Under the pieces are notes generated by a model. The model searched no databases. It was not told the DNA's origin and worked only from the letters and a program-made list of their open reading frames with translations. Both the position numbers and the translations under genes were made by a program. Source: Deltaproteobacteria bacterium (GTDB lineage Bacteria > Myxococcota_A > UBA796 > UBA2385). From it: a stretch of DNA of 9,976 bases. Of the stretch, positions 1 through 6,238 are shown piece after piece. Position 1 is the first letter of the stretch. The number at the start of each line of letters is the position of its first letter. The stretch covers positions 1-9,976 of the forward strand of contig CANHON010000153.1 of assembly GCA_947462115.1 (NCBI GenBank), given 5' to 3'.

Positions 1-114
1 GCCTGTCGCATGGTTTGGCCCCCGCGCGCCCGACCGAGGGGTCCGCGCGCCCCGCTCCCTAGTCCCGGCCGCTGGGCGTGTCGAGGCGGGGTCGGCGGGC
101 GCGGACGACGGGGC
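1..114. other. Intergenic spacer with a possible next-gene start
   Basis: No supported gene lies fully in this stretch, which is downstream of the minus-strand phosphatase gene. On the minus strand an ATG at 11-9, preceded by a G-rich stretch (GGGGG at 20-24 read in reverse) and a short ACC spacer, could start a further gene running out of the window. Only three codons are visible, so it cannot be judged. A 10-base direct repeat CCGCGCGCCC occurs at 22-31 and 43-52, 21 bases apart. In sequence this GC-rich that may be chance. No convincing terminator hairpin was found after the phosphatase stop. Confidence 0.3.
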
Positions 115-1332
115 TCAGGCGGTGGGCTCGGCCGTGGCCCGCACCGCGAGGCTGTTGGCCGCTTGGAGCCGCTGGCCGAGTGTGGCGAGGAGGCGCCACA
201 GCAGGGCGTTCCCGAGGGCAGGCTCGCGCTCGCAGAAGTCGGTGAGCTGGTTGCGGCGCACCACGATCGCCGAGCCCCAGGACTCCCCCACGACCGAGGC
301 GCTGCGGGGGTGGGCCTCCAGCAGCCCGAGCTCGCCGAAGTGCTCGCCCGCGCCCAGCCGCGCGAGGTCGAGCTCGCCGCTGACCACCCGCACGCTGCCC
401 TGGACGATGACGAACATGGCGTCGCCGAGGTCACCTTCGCGGACCAACACCATGCCCGGCGAGAAGAACAGCTCCTCGCAGATCCGGCTCACGCGGAGGC
501 GGATGGAGAAGGGCAGGTCGCGGAACAGGAACAGCTCCTGCATGATCTGGGCGCGGGCGCGGGCCGCCTCGGTCTGCGGGGTGGCCTCGGGCTCGACCAG
601 CACGACGGTCACGTTGTCGGGGCCGCCGGCGGCCAGCGCGGCGTCGATGAGGCGGCTCGCGCAGGTGGCCACGTCGTCCAAACAGCTGATCTCCTCGATC
701 TCCTCCAGGTCGACCGGGTCGCTGAGGCCGTCGCTGCACAGCAACAGGCGGTCGCCGGGCAAGATCTCGGCGCTGAGCAGATCGGGCCGAATGGTCGGGC
801 TGAGGCCGACGGCGCGGGTGATGACGTTGCGGTATTGGCTGCGGAGCGCGCCCTCGGCGGTGAGTTTTCCGTCGCGGATCAGCTCGTTGACGACGCTGTG
901 GTCCTCGGTGAGCTGCCGGATGACGCCGTCGCGGATGAGGTAGATCCGCGAGTCGCCGACGTGGGCGAAGAAGGCCGAGCCGCCGCCGACCACCGCGACC
1001 ACCAGGGTCGTGGTCATGCCGCGGCGAAAAGTCCGCTCCCCCTCTTCGTAGACCCGCGCGCTGGCATCGACGCAGGCGAGCTCCAGGGTCTCCAGCACGT
1101 GGTTGCGGCTGCTCCAGTCCCGCTGCTCGGCGTAGCGCGCCACCGAAGCGGCGAGCTGGACGGCGTGCTCGTTGAGGACCTCCACACAGAGGGCGCTCGC
1201 GACCTCGCCGGCCGCGCGCCCGCCCACGCCGTCCGCGACCACAAAAAGCCCCTGCTCGGGCAGGCAGAGCAGGGAGTCTTCGTTGTTTTCGCGCCGAAGG
1301 CCCGGGTGGCTGAGCGCGGCGTGTCGGATCAT
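115..1332 (-). CDS. PP2C-type Ser/Thr protein phosphatase fused to a cyclic-nucleotide-binding domain
   Basis: This is a 405-residue protein. The ATG at 1332 is chosen over the in-frame upstream start at 1407 because AGGGG sits five bases before it and the PP2C fold begins at once. Residues 1-250 are a PP2C domain: RENNED (14-19), VVADGVGG (32-39), MTTTLV (106-111), HVGDSR (124-129), LTEDHS (141-146), CSDGLSD (199-205) and GGPDNVT (236-242). The metal-binding aspartates D34, D201 and D239 are present, so it should be an active Mn/Mg-dependent phosphatase that reverses Ser/Thr kinase signalling. Residues about 265-395 are a CNB domain with a phosphate-binding cassette (G333, E334, then R343-S344-A345) that looks competent to bind cAMP or cGMP. 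No signal peptide or membrane segment is seen, so it is probably cytosolic. I infer that nucleotide binding tunes the phosphatase. It follows the cytochrome gene by 81 bases on the same strand. Confidence 0.93.
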   Translation of the reverse strand: MIRHAALSHPGLRRENNEDSLLCLPEQGLFVVADGVGGRAAGEVASALCVEVLNEHAVQLAASVARYAEQRDWSSRNHVLETLELACVDASARVYEEGERTFRRGMTTTLVVAVVGGGSAFFAHVGDSRIYLIRDGVIRQLTEDHSVVNELIRDGKLTAEGALRSQYRNVITRAVGLSPTIRPDLLSAEILPGDRLLLCSDGLSDPVDLEEIEEISCLDDVATCASRLIDAALAAGGPDNVTVVLVEPEATPQTEAARARAQIMQELFLFRDLPFSIRLRVSRICEELFFSPGMVLVREGDLGDAMFVIVQGSVRVVSGELDLARLGAGEHFGELGLLEAHPRSASVVGESWGSAIVVRRNQLTDFCEREPALGNALLWRLLATLGQRLQAANSLAVRATAEPTA

Positions 1333-1413
1333 GGCGGCCCCTGTGGTGGTCGCGGCCTGCGCCGCCTCACGGTCTATCGGCGCGCATCGCAGCTGCGCCC
1401 CCGGCATCGGCGC

Positions 1414-2586
1414 TCACAGCATCGGCAGCGGCCAGCTCCGCGAGAGCACAGTCTCGGGCGGCGCGGCGCTCCCCACCAAGCTGCGCTCGACCCGCACCCG
1501 GAGCGAAGCGGCCTGGGCTGGCACCTTCTGCGCGATCGTAAAGGTATGGCCGAGCTTGACCTCGGCGCCGGGCGCGAGGCGCTCGTCGCGCAGCGTGTCC
1601 CAGGGCGGCGCGTCCGCGACCTCCCGCCCGAGCCGCTGCGGGGGCGCGGCGTCGATGACCTTGCCGTCTGCGCCGACGATCTCGAGGGTGGTGAGCAGCA
1701 CCTTGTAGGGCGAGCCCGTGGGGATCATGTGCCCAGCGCCGCTATTTTGGAGGCGGACCCCGACGGTGAACGGCTCGCCGCGCTGGAGCTCGGCCGCGGG
1801 CAGCTCCATGAAGATGCTCAGGCCGCGCTCCAGCGGAGCTTCAAACCCATGCGAAGGCTCCGCAGCGAAGCGCCCGCCGATCGAGCCGGCCGGGCTCGGG
1901 ACCATGTGGCAGTCCTGGCACTGCACGCCGGCCGCCGCGTAGGCCGACCGACTCCACTCGCCAAAGGTATCGTAGAAGGCCGACTTTGCCTCGGGCCAAG
2001 TGAGCTGGTGGCAGCTGGCGCAGAGCTCGCTCTTCTGCAGCTCGGCGGAGACCGAGACCGCGTGGGGCGCCCCGCTCACCGGCCGCACGCCGATGACCTG
2101 CCCCTCGCGCACATGGCAAGCGGCGCAGGTCACGCCCTCCCGCATCAAAGTGGCGTCCCACAGCGGGTTCTTCTGCAGATCGGGCCGGCTGATGTCGCCG
2201 TCTTTGTAGCCCGCCGCGAGCTGCGGGTGCTGGTTGGCCAAGGGCAGGTGGCAGGACCGGCAGGCGGTGGCGCTGCCGACCTTGGCCAGGGCCTCCTGAA
2301 AGACCGGGTCGTTCCAGGCATTGGCGTGCTTGCTGCCCGCCCATCGATCGTGCACGGCGCCGTGACAGGCGTTGCACGACTGGGCCGACAGCGAGGCGAG
2401 GCCGTCGGGGACCCGGTCGAGCACGACCGGGAGGGGCGCGGCGAACAGCGGCGGCGCCACGGGGGCCGGCGGCGCGGCGGGCGCAGCCACGGTCGGCGCG
2501 GCCGCAGGGGCGGGCTCCGCGCGACGGGAGAGGCCGCCGGCGAGGGCGAGGCCGCCCACGCACAAGGCGGTGGCGCCGACGATCAC
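1414..2586 (-). CDS. Membrane-anchored pentaheme c-type cytochrome, cytochrome c554-like
   Basis: The 390-residue product has five CxxCH heme-attachment motifs: CNACH (71-75), CRSCH (109-113), CAACH (154-158), CASCH (189-193) and CQDCH (223-227). The first is followed by W-x2-S-K-H-A (H87), as in cytochrome c554-type domains. Residues about 255-390 look like a beta-rich domain containing GAGHMIPTG (284-292), seen in other multiheme cytochromes, whose histidine may be a heme ligand. A hydrophobic segment (about residues 1-19) and an Ala/Pro linker (23-52) would hold the heme domain outside the inner membrane, where it should move electrons. The substrate is unknown. The start is uncertain: GTG at 2586 has no clear Shine-Dalgarno, and hydrophobic codons continue in frame upstream to about 2604. 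No in-frame ATG, GTG or TTG occurs before the TAG at 2691-2689. It is on the same strand as the phosphatase, 81 bases away. Confidence 0.9.
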   Translation of the reverse strand: MIVGATALCVGGLALAGGLSRRAEPAPAAAPTVAAPAAPPAPVAPPLFAAPLPVVLDRVPDGLASLSAQSCNACHGAVHDRWAGSKHANAWNDPVFQEALAKVGSATACRSCHLPLANQHPQLAAGYKDGDISRPDLQKNPLWDATLMREGVTCAACHVREGQVIGVRPVSGAPHAVSVSAELQKSELCASCHQLTWPEAKSAFYDTFGEWSRSAYAAAGVQCQDCHMVPSPAGSIGGRFAAEPSHGFEAPLERGLSIFMELPAAELQRGEPFTVGVRLQNSGAGHMIPTGSPYKVLLTTLEIVGADGKVIDAAPPQRLGREVADAPPWDTLRDERLAPGAEVKLGHTFTIAQKVPAQAASLRVRVERSLVGSAAPPETVLSRSWPLPML

Positions 2587-2655
2587 GGCGAAGACGGTCA
2601 GGCCGCGGGAGATGGGGCACCTCGACAGATCAACAAACGACGGGGGCAGCGGGCG

Positions 2656-2680
2656 GCGCTGCGGGGGATCCCCCCAGCGC
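2656..2680. promoter_or_regulatory. Imperfect palindrome in the divergent spacer
   Basis: The 176-base spacer between the divergent cytochrome and SGNH hydrolase genes holds a 25-base inverted repeat. Outer arms GCGCTG and CAGCGC pair perfectly, then there is a single C-C mismatch, then GGGGG opposite TCCCC around a central A (one G-T wobble). It could be an operator serving one or both genes, or a hairpin in a leader. No convincing -10/-35 pair was seen in the rest of the spacer, though myxobacterial promoters are often hard to see. The structure itself is read directly; its function is inferred. Confidence 0.35.
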
Positions 2681-2752
2681 GCGGCAATCTACCACCAAGC
2701 GCCCACCTGGACCGGACCCCGCCGCCGACCGCCTGGGCTACGCTGGCCGCCT

Positions 2753-2757
2753 GGAGG
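2753..2757 (+). promoter_or_regulatory. Ribosome-binding site of the SGNH hydrolase gene
   Basis: GGAGG lies five bases before the ATG at 2763 and fixes that start over the in-frame ATG at 2787. Confidence 0.7.
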
Positions 2758-2762
2758 ACCGG

Positions 2763-4670
2763 ATGCCGCGTCAACGCCCCCCTCATGCCGACCGAGGCGC
2801 CGACGCGCCGCACCTGCGCCCCATCCACGCCCGGGCCGCCTGCAGCGCCGTTGCGCTGATCGCCCTGCTCACCGGCGGCGCGGCCCGCGCAGAGGACCCG
2901 CGCGCGGTGCTGTTGGGCAACTCCTACACCGAATTCAACGAGCTGGATCAGCGGGTGGCCGAGCTCGCGCGCACCAGCGTGCCGGCCTGGGGCGCGCTGA
3001 CCGCCGAGCGGCTGACCTCCGGCGGCCTCACGCTCAACGACCACCTCGGACGGGCCACCAGCGAGCGCTCCGACAACCGGTGGTGGACCCAATTCGGCGC
3101 AGGGAGCCCGCCGGCCGCCTTGGTCACGCTCCAAGACCAGAGCCAGGTGCCCGGCTTCCCGGAGTCGCACCCCTTCTGGGCGGCGGACGCCGCTGCGGTG
3201 GGGGCTTTGGCCGACATCTCGGATCGTTTGGGCGCCCAAACGTTTTTGTTGGCGACCTGGGGGCGCCGCACCGGCGACGACGGCAACCCCGACCTCTACC
3301 CCGACTTTGAGACGATGAACGACCGGCTCGACGCCGGCTACCGTCGGTACGCGGAGATCAACGACCGGAGCGATCGGCCGATCTACATCGCGCCGGCCGG
3401 CCGGGCCTTCGCGAAGGTCCACGCCGACGAGCGCGCGGCGGGCCGCGACCCGCTGGCCGCCGACAGCCTGTTCACCGCCCTGTACAACGGGGACGGCAGC
3501 CACCCCCAGCCCATCGCCACGGCCCTGATCGCCGGGGTCATCGTGACCGCCGCCACCGGCTGGGGCCCCCGCTGGCAGAGCCCGCCGCCCGGGCTGAGCC
3601 TCGATGAGGTGGGGCCGTGGGTGCCGCTGGTCGAGGCGGTGGTCGTGCCGGACGGCGATCTGCGCTACCCCTGGGCCTTCGCCTGGGGGGCCAGCGTCAG
3701 CGACGCTGATCCCGCGGGCGCCAGCCGGATCATCTCGCACCCCCTGCGGTTGGAGACCGAGGTGCTGCCCGCGGGCCCGACCCGCCTCGCGGATGTCCAG
3801 CTGGGCGGCCAGCACCCCGAGGGCGCGGCCGGCGCGGGGCGGCTGTGGGTGCCCGCGGGCGCCGCCGCCACCGCATCGGGCCTCCGGCTCGGCGACGTGG
3901 AGGGCGCCTTCGGTGAGGTGGTGATCAACGGCGGAGAGGCCATTTTGGGCGAGCTGATCGGCGTCGCCGGGCGCTCGCGGGTGCAGGTGCGCGCCGGCAG
4001 CGCGACGATCGACACCCTCCTCCTCAGCGGAGACGACCCGAGCCCTCGCTTCGATCACAGCGTTGAGCTGTGGGGCGGCACCCTGACCCTCGGGGCGGCC
4101 CCGACCCTCCTCCAGGCGGGCGGCGCGCTCGGGGTCCCGGCGGGGAGCGCGGCGGGGAGCGCGGTGCTCGACACCTACACCTTCACCGGCGGCGCGCTGA
4201 TCGTGCCCGAGACCGGCCTGGCAGCGCGGGTCGGGCGGTGGACCGCCACCGGCAACCTCAGCATCCAGCGGGATCTACCGTGCTCGCCCGAGATGGACGA
4301 CCAGGTGCTCATTGAGGCCGAGATCTGCGCGATCGACGCGCTGGTCCTTGAAGCGCCCGCCGGCTGCCTGGCCGAGCTGGACCGGCGGAGCGACGGCGGC
4401 TGCAGCCTCGTGCTGCGGGGCGAAGGCGTGGCCGACAGCGGCGAGCCCGGGCCGGCCGATGGGGGCGAAGGGGCGCCCGGCGGGGACGGGGCGACCGACA
4501 GCGCCGCCACCCCGGACGCGGAGGACTCCGGCCTCAAGATCGTCGCGGTCTCGGACGGGGCCGGCTGCGGCTGCACGACCGCGCCCCCCGCGCGGGCCGC
4601 CCTCGGCTGGCTGGGCCTCGGCGGCCTGCTGGTGCTGGCGCGCCGTCGGGCCGCGCGCGCCGCTCAGTAG
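2763..4670 (+). CDS. Secreted SGNH/DUF4886-like hydrolase with a MYXO-CTERM-like sorting tail
   Basis: This is a 635-residue secreted protein. A basic N-terminus and hydrophobic stretch (about 23-40) end in ARA before E44, a good signal-peptidase I site. Residues about 46-270 resemble the SGNH hydrolase fold in its DUF4886-like form: GNSYT (52-56) carries the likely nucleophile S54, LQDQSQ (123-128) matches the family's L-Q-x-Q-S block in place of the usual GxND, and DGSHP (244-248) supplies D244 and H247. The substrate is unknown; such enzymes usually act on esters or acetylated glycans. Residues about 280-530 are Gly/Ala-rich and probably beta-rich, with no family recognised. An acidic, Gly-rich linker (about 550-590) leads to C602-G-C604, a hydrophobic segment and the cluster ARRRAAR. 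That layout matches MYXO-CTERM, which in myxobacteria directs proteins to the cell surface. The 3' end overlaps the convergent moeZ gene by 7 bases. Confidence 0.85.
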   Translation: MPRQRPPHADRGADAPHLRPIHARAACSAVALIALLTGGAARAEDPRAVLLGNSYTEFNELDQRVAELARTSVPAWGALTAERLTSGGLTLNDHLGRATSERSDNRWWTQFGAGSPPAALVTLQDQSQVPGFPESHPFWAADAAAVGALADISDRLGAQTFLLATWGRRTGDDGNPDLYPDFETMNDRLDAGYRRYAEINDRSDRPIYIAPAGRAFAKVHADERAAGRDPLAADSLFTALYNGDGSHPQPIATALIAGVIVTAATGWGPRWQSPPPGLSLDEVGPWVPLVEAVVVPDGDLRYPWAFAWGASVSDADPAGASRIISHPLRLETEVLPAGPTRLADVQLGGQHPEGAAGAGRLWVPAGAAATASGLRLGDVEGAFGEVVINGGEAILGELIGVAGRSRVQVRAGSATIDTLLLSGDDPSPRFDHSVELWGGTLTLGAAPTLLQAGGALGVPAGSAAGSAVLDTYTFTGGALIVPETGLAARVGRWTATGNLSIQRDLPCSPEMDDQVLIEAEICAIDALVLEAPAGCLAELDRRSDGGCSLVLRGEGVADSGEPGPADGGEGAPGGDGATDSAATPDAEDSGLKIVAVSDGAGCGCTTAPPARAALGWLGLGGLLVLARRRAARAAQ

Positions 4671-5881
4671 CGGGGCAGATTCGGCTCTACCACGTCGATC
4701 CAGCCGAGGATCCCGCCGTCGAGGTTGGTCACGTCGGTGTAGCCCTGGGCGACCAGGGCCGCGGCGGCGATGGCGCTGCGCGCGCCGCTTTTGCACTGCA
4801 ACAGGATGGGCGCGTTCAAGTCGATGCCAGGCAGGCCCTCGGCCACCACCTGTTCGTGGGGCACGAAGCGCTCGGCCCGGGCGAGCTGGACGATGGCCCA
4901 CTCTTGGGGCTTGCGCACGTCGATCCAGTGGGGCGCCCAGCCCTCGGCGAGCCGGGCGGCGACCGCTGCAGCGCTCAACCGCGCGAAGCCCTGCGCCGAA
5001 GCCTCCGCGGCCTGCCCCGGGGCCGGTGGCTTCGGGATCCCGCAGAAGGCTTGGTAGTCGATGAGGTGGGTCGGCGGCGAGAGCGTGGGGTCCCGCCGCA
5101 GCTTGAGCTCGCGAAAGCGCATGCTGAGGGCATCGTAGAGCAGGAGGCGGCCCGACAGGGTCTCGCCGACGCCGAGCAGGATCTTGAGCGCCTCGGTGGC
5201 CTGGATGCAGCCGATGACCCCCGGAAGCACGCCGAGCACGCCACCTTCGGCGCAGGACGGCACGAGGCCCGGCGGCGGGGGCTCGGGGTAGAGGTCTCGG
5301 TACTGGGGGCCGCCGCGGTAGTTGAACACCGAAGCCTGACCTTCAAACTTGAAGATCGAGCCGTACACGTTGGGCTTGCCGAGGAGCACGCAGGCGTCGT
5401 TGACGAGGTAGCGGGTGGGGAAGTTGTCGGTCCCGTCCACGACCACATCGTAGTGAGCGATGATCTGCAGGGCGTTCTCGCTGGTCAGCGCCACCGGGTA
5501 GAGCTCGACCTCGCAGCGCGGGTTGATGTCGAGCACCCGGCGGCGGGCGCTCTCCAGCTTTGGCTGTCCGAGGCTGGACGTGCCGTGGATGACCTGCCGC
5601 TGCAGGTTGCTCTCGTCCACCACGTCAAAGTCGACGATCCCGATGCGGCCGACCCCCGCGGCCGCGAGGTAGAGCAGCAGCGGTGAGCCCAGGCCGCCGG
5701 TGCCGACGCACAGCACGCTGCCGCCCTTGAGCCGGCGCTGCCCCTCGACCCCGATCTCCTCGAGCAACAGGTGCCGGGAGTAGCGCGAGAGGTCCGCGTG
5801 ATCGAGCGCAGGGAGGCTGTCGACAGGACGCGCGGCGGGGTCGTGGGGCGGCGATGCCCCGCCGGCCTCGGGCCCGGTCAC
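4664..5881 (-). CDS. moeZ: MoeZ-type sulfur-carrier adenylyltransferase/sulfurtransferase (ThiF/MoeB-rhodanese fusion)
   Basis: The 405-residue protein uses ATP to adenylate the C-terminal glycine of a ThiS/MoaD-type carrier, then exchanges AMP for sulfur to give a thiocarboxylate. Residues about 28-280 form the E1-like domain: GTGGLGS (60-66) binds ATP, N92/R95 sit in the ESNLQRQ loop, and D149-D152 in DGTDNF contact metal and nucleotide. C210 in PSCAE aligns with the conserved E1 cysteine. The zinc-binding cysteine pairs of MoeB and ThiF are absent: the first site reads QYRD (193-196), and the second region (264-271) has no cysteine. This is as I recall it for mycobacterial MoeZ. Residues about 300-405 are a rhodanese domain with active-site loop CKSGARS (363-369, C363). 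GTG at 5881 overlaps the cysO stop as GTGA, indicating translational coupling. The neighbouring carrier, protease and cysteine synthase make CysO loading the likely role, though service to ThiS or MoaD is possible. Confidence 0.93.
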   Translation of the reverse strand: MTGPEAGGASPPHDPAARPVDSLPALDHADLSRYSRHLLLEEIGVEGQRRLKGGSVLCVGTGGLGSPLLLYLAAAGVGRIGIVDFDVVDESNLQRQVIHGTSSLGQPKLESARRRVLDINPRCEVELYPVALTSENALQIIAHYDVVVDGTDNFPTRYLVNDACVLLGKPNVYGSIFKFEGQASVFNYRGGPQYRDLYPEPPPPGLVPSCAEGGVLGVLPGVIGCIQATEALKILLGVGETLSGRLLLYDALSMRFRELKLRRDPTLSPPTHLIDYQAFCGIPKPPAPGQAAEASAQGFARLSAAAVAARLAEGWAPHWIDVRKPQEWAIVQLARAERFVPHEQVVAEGLPGIDLNAPILLQCKSGARSAIAAAALVAQGYTDVTNLDGGILGWIDVVEPNLPRY

Positions 5882-6162
5882 CGCGCACCGCCGGCGATGC
5901 TCGGCACGATGGTGAGCACCTCACCGCCGCGCAGGGCGGTCCGGTCGCCCAGGGGGAGGTGCCGCACGTCGTCCTCGCCCAGGTAGACGTTGACGAAGCT
6001 GCGGAGCTGGCCCGATTCATCCCGAAGGTGCCGGGCGAGGCCTGGGTAGGCATCGGTCAGGGCGCGGAGGGCGCCCACCACATCGGAGGCCGCCACCGAG
6101 ACGGCGGTCTGACGGTCCACGTAGGCGCGGAGCGCGCTCGGGATCAGGATCTGCACAGGCAC
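5878..6162 (-). CDS. cysO: CysO-like sulfur carrier protein (ThiS/MoaD ubiquitin fold), C-terminus masked by Ala-Arg
   Basis: This is a 94-residue ubiquitin-fold carrier that would hold sulfur as a C-terminal thiocarboxylate for cysteine synthesis. I chose GTG at 6162 because GGAGG lies six bases upstream and the product then begins like mycobacterial CysO, with the first beta strand VQILIPSALR (3-12). FVNVYLGEDDVR (56-67) matches the conserved FVNxYxxxEDVR-type core, and TIVPSIAGG (84-92) is the typical tail. The gene does not stop at the di-glycine: codons for Ala-Arg follow (5881-5886) before TGA. Carriers of this kind are adenylated only on a terminal glycine, so the tail must be trimmed first. 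A JAMM protease does this for QbsE in the quinolobactin pathway, and one is encoded directly upstream here. The gene sits 76 bases after mec and overlaps moeZ by four bases. A MoaD or ThiS role is possible, but the neighbours favour cysteine. Confidence 0.9.
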   Translation of the reverse strand: MPVQILIPSALRAYVDRQTAVSVAASDVVGALRALTDAYPGLARHLRDESGQLRSFVNVYLGEDDVRHLPLGDRTALRGGEVLTIVPSIAGGAR

Positions 6163-6167
6163 AGCGC

Positions 6168-6172
6168 ACCTC
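6168..6172 (-). promoter_or_regulatory. Ribosome-binding site of cysO
   Basis: GGAGG, read on the minus strand, lies just before the GTG at 6162. It decides the start against the longer TTG-initiated frame at 6222, which would add 20 unrelated, cysteine-containing residues. Confidence 0.7.
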
Positions 6173-6194
6173 CAGGCCGCCGGTGGCTGGGCGG

Positions 6195-6225
6195 CACATA
6201 CACAACTGTTTGATTGGCACAACTG
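6195..6225 (-). promoter_or_regulatory. AT-rich segment with direct repeat, possible internal promoter or operator for cysO-moeZ
   Basis: In the mec-cysO gap, 17 of 28 bases at 6198-6225 are A or T, a sharp contrast with the surrounding genes. On the minus strand the octamer CAGTTGTG occurs twice (6225-6218 and 6208-6201), 17 bases apart, which would place two protein sites roughly on one face of the helix. TTGTGC (6222-6217) and TATGTG (6200-6195), 16 bases apart, could form a weak sigma-70-type promoter placing cysO-moeZ under separate control. These are visual matches only. Confidence 0.3.
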
Positions 6226-6238
6226 GAGCGTCTGCTCG

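Noticed and set aside
22..52. Direct repeat CCGCGCGCCC twice
   Set aside because: Short alternating GC words recur by chance in sequence this GC-rich, and no gene start depends on it clearly.
1333..1407. 25-residue N-terminal extension of the phosphatase
   Set aside because: The extension shows no domain, and a good Shine-Dalgarno sits before the ATG at 1332, where the PP2C fold begins.
10..2859. 949-codon plus-strand open frame
   Set aside because: It runs antisense across the phosphatase and cytochrome genes. Its product is low-complexity, with no recognisable motifs, and the opposite strand encodes intact PP2C, CNB and heme motifs.
2598..4058. 486-codon minus-strand open frame
   Set aside because: It is antisense to the SGNH hydrolase and spans the divergent spacer, with no domain signature.
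6163..6222. 20-residue N-terminal extension of cysO from TTG 6222
   Set aside because: GTG 6162 has GGAGG in position and gives the normal carrier N-terminus. The cysteine-rich codons are discussed as a possible leader only.
6213..6230. Sigma-54-like promoter (TGGCAC-N8-GC) on the plus strand
   Set aside because: The -12 part is a poor match and it points into the antisense of mec, with no gene downstream in that direction.
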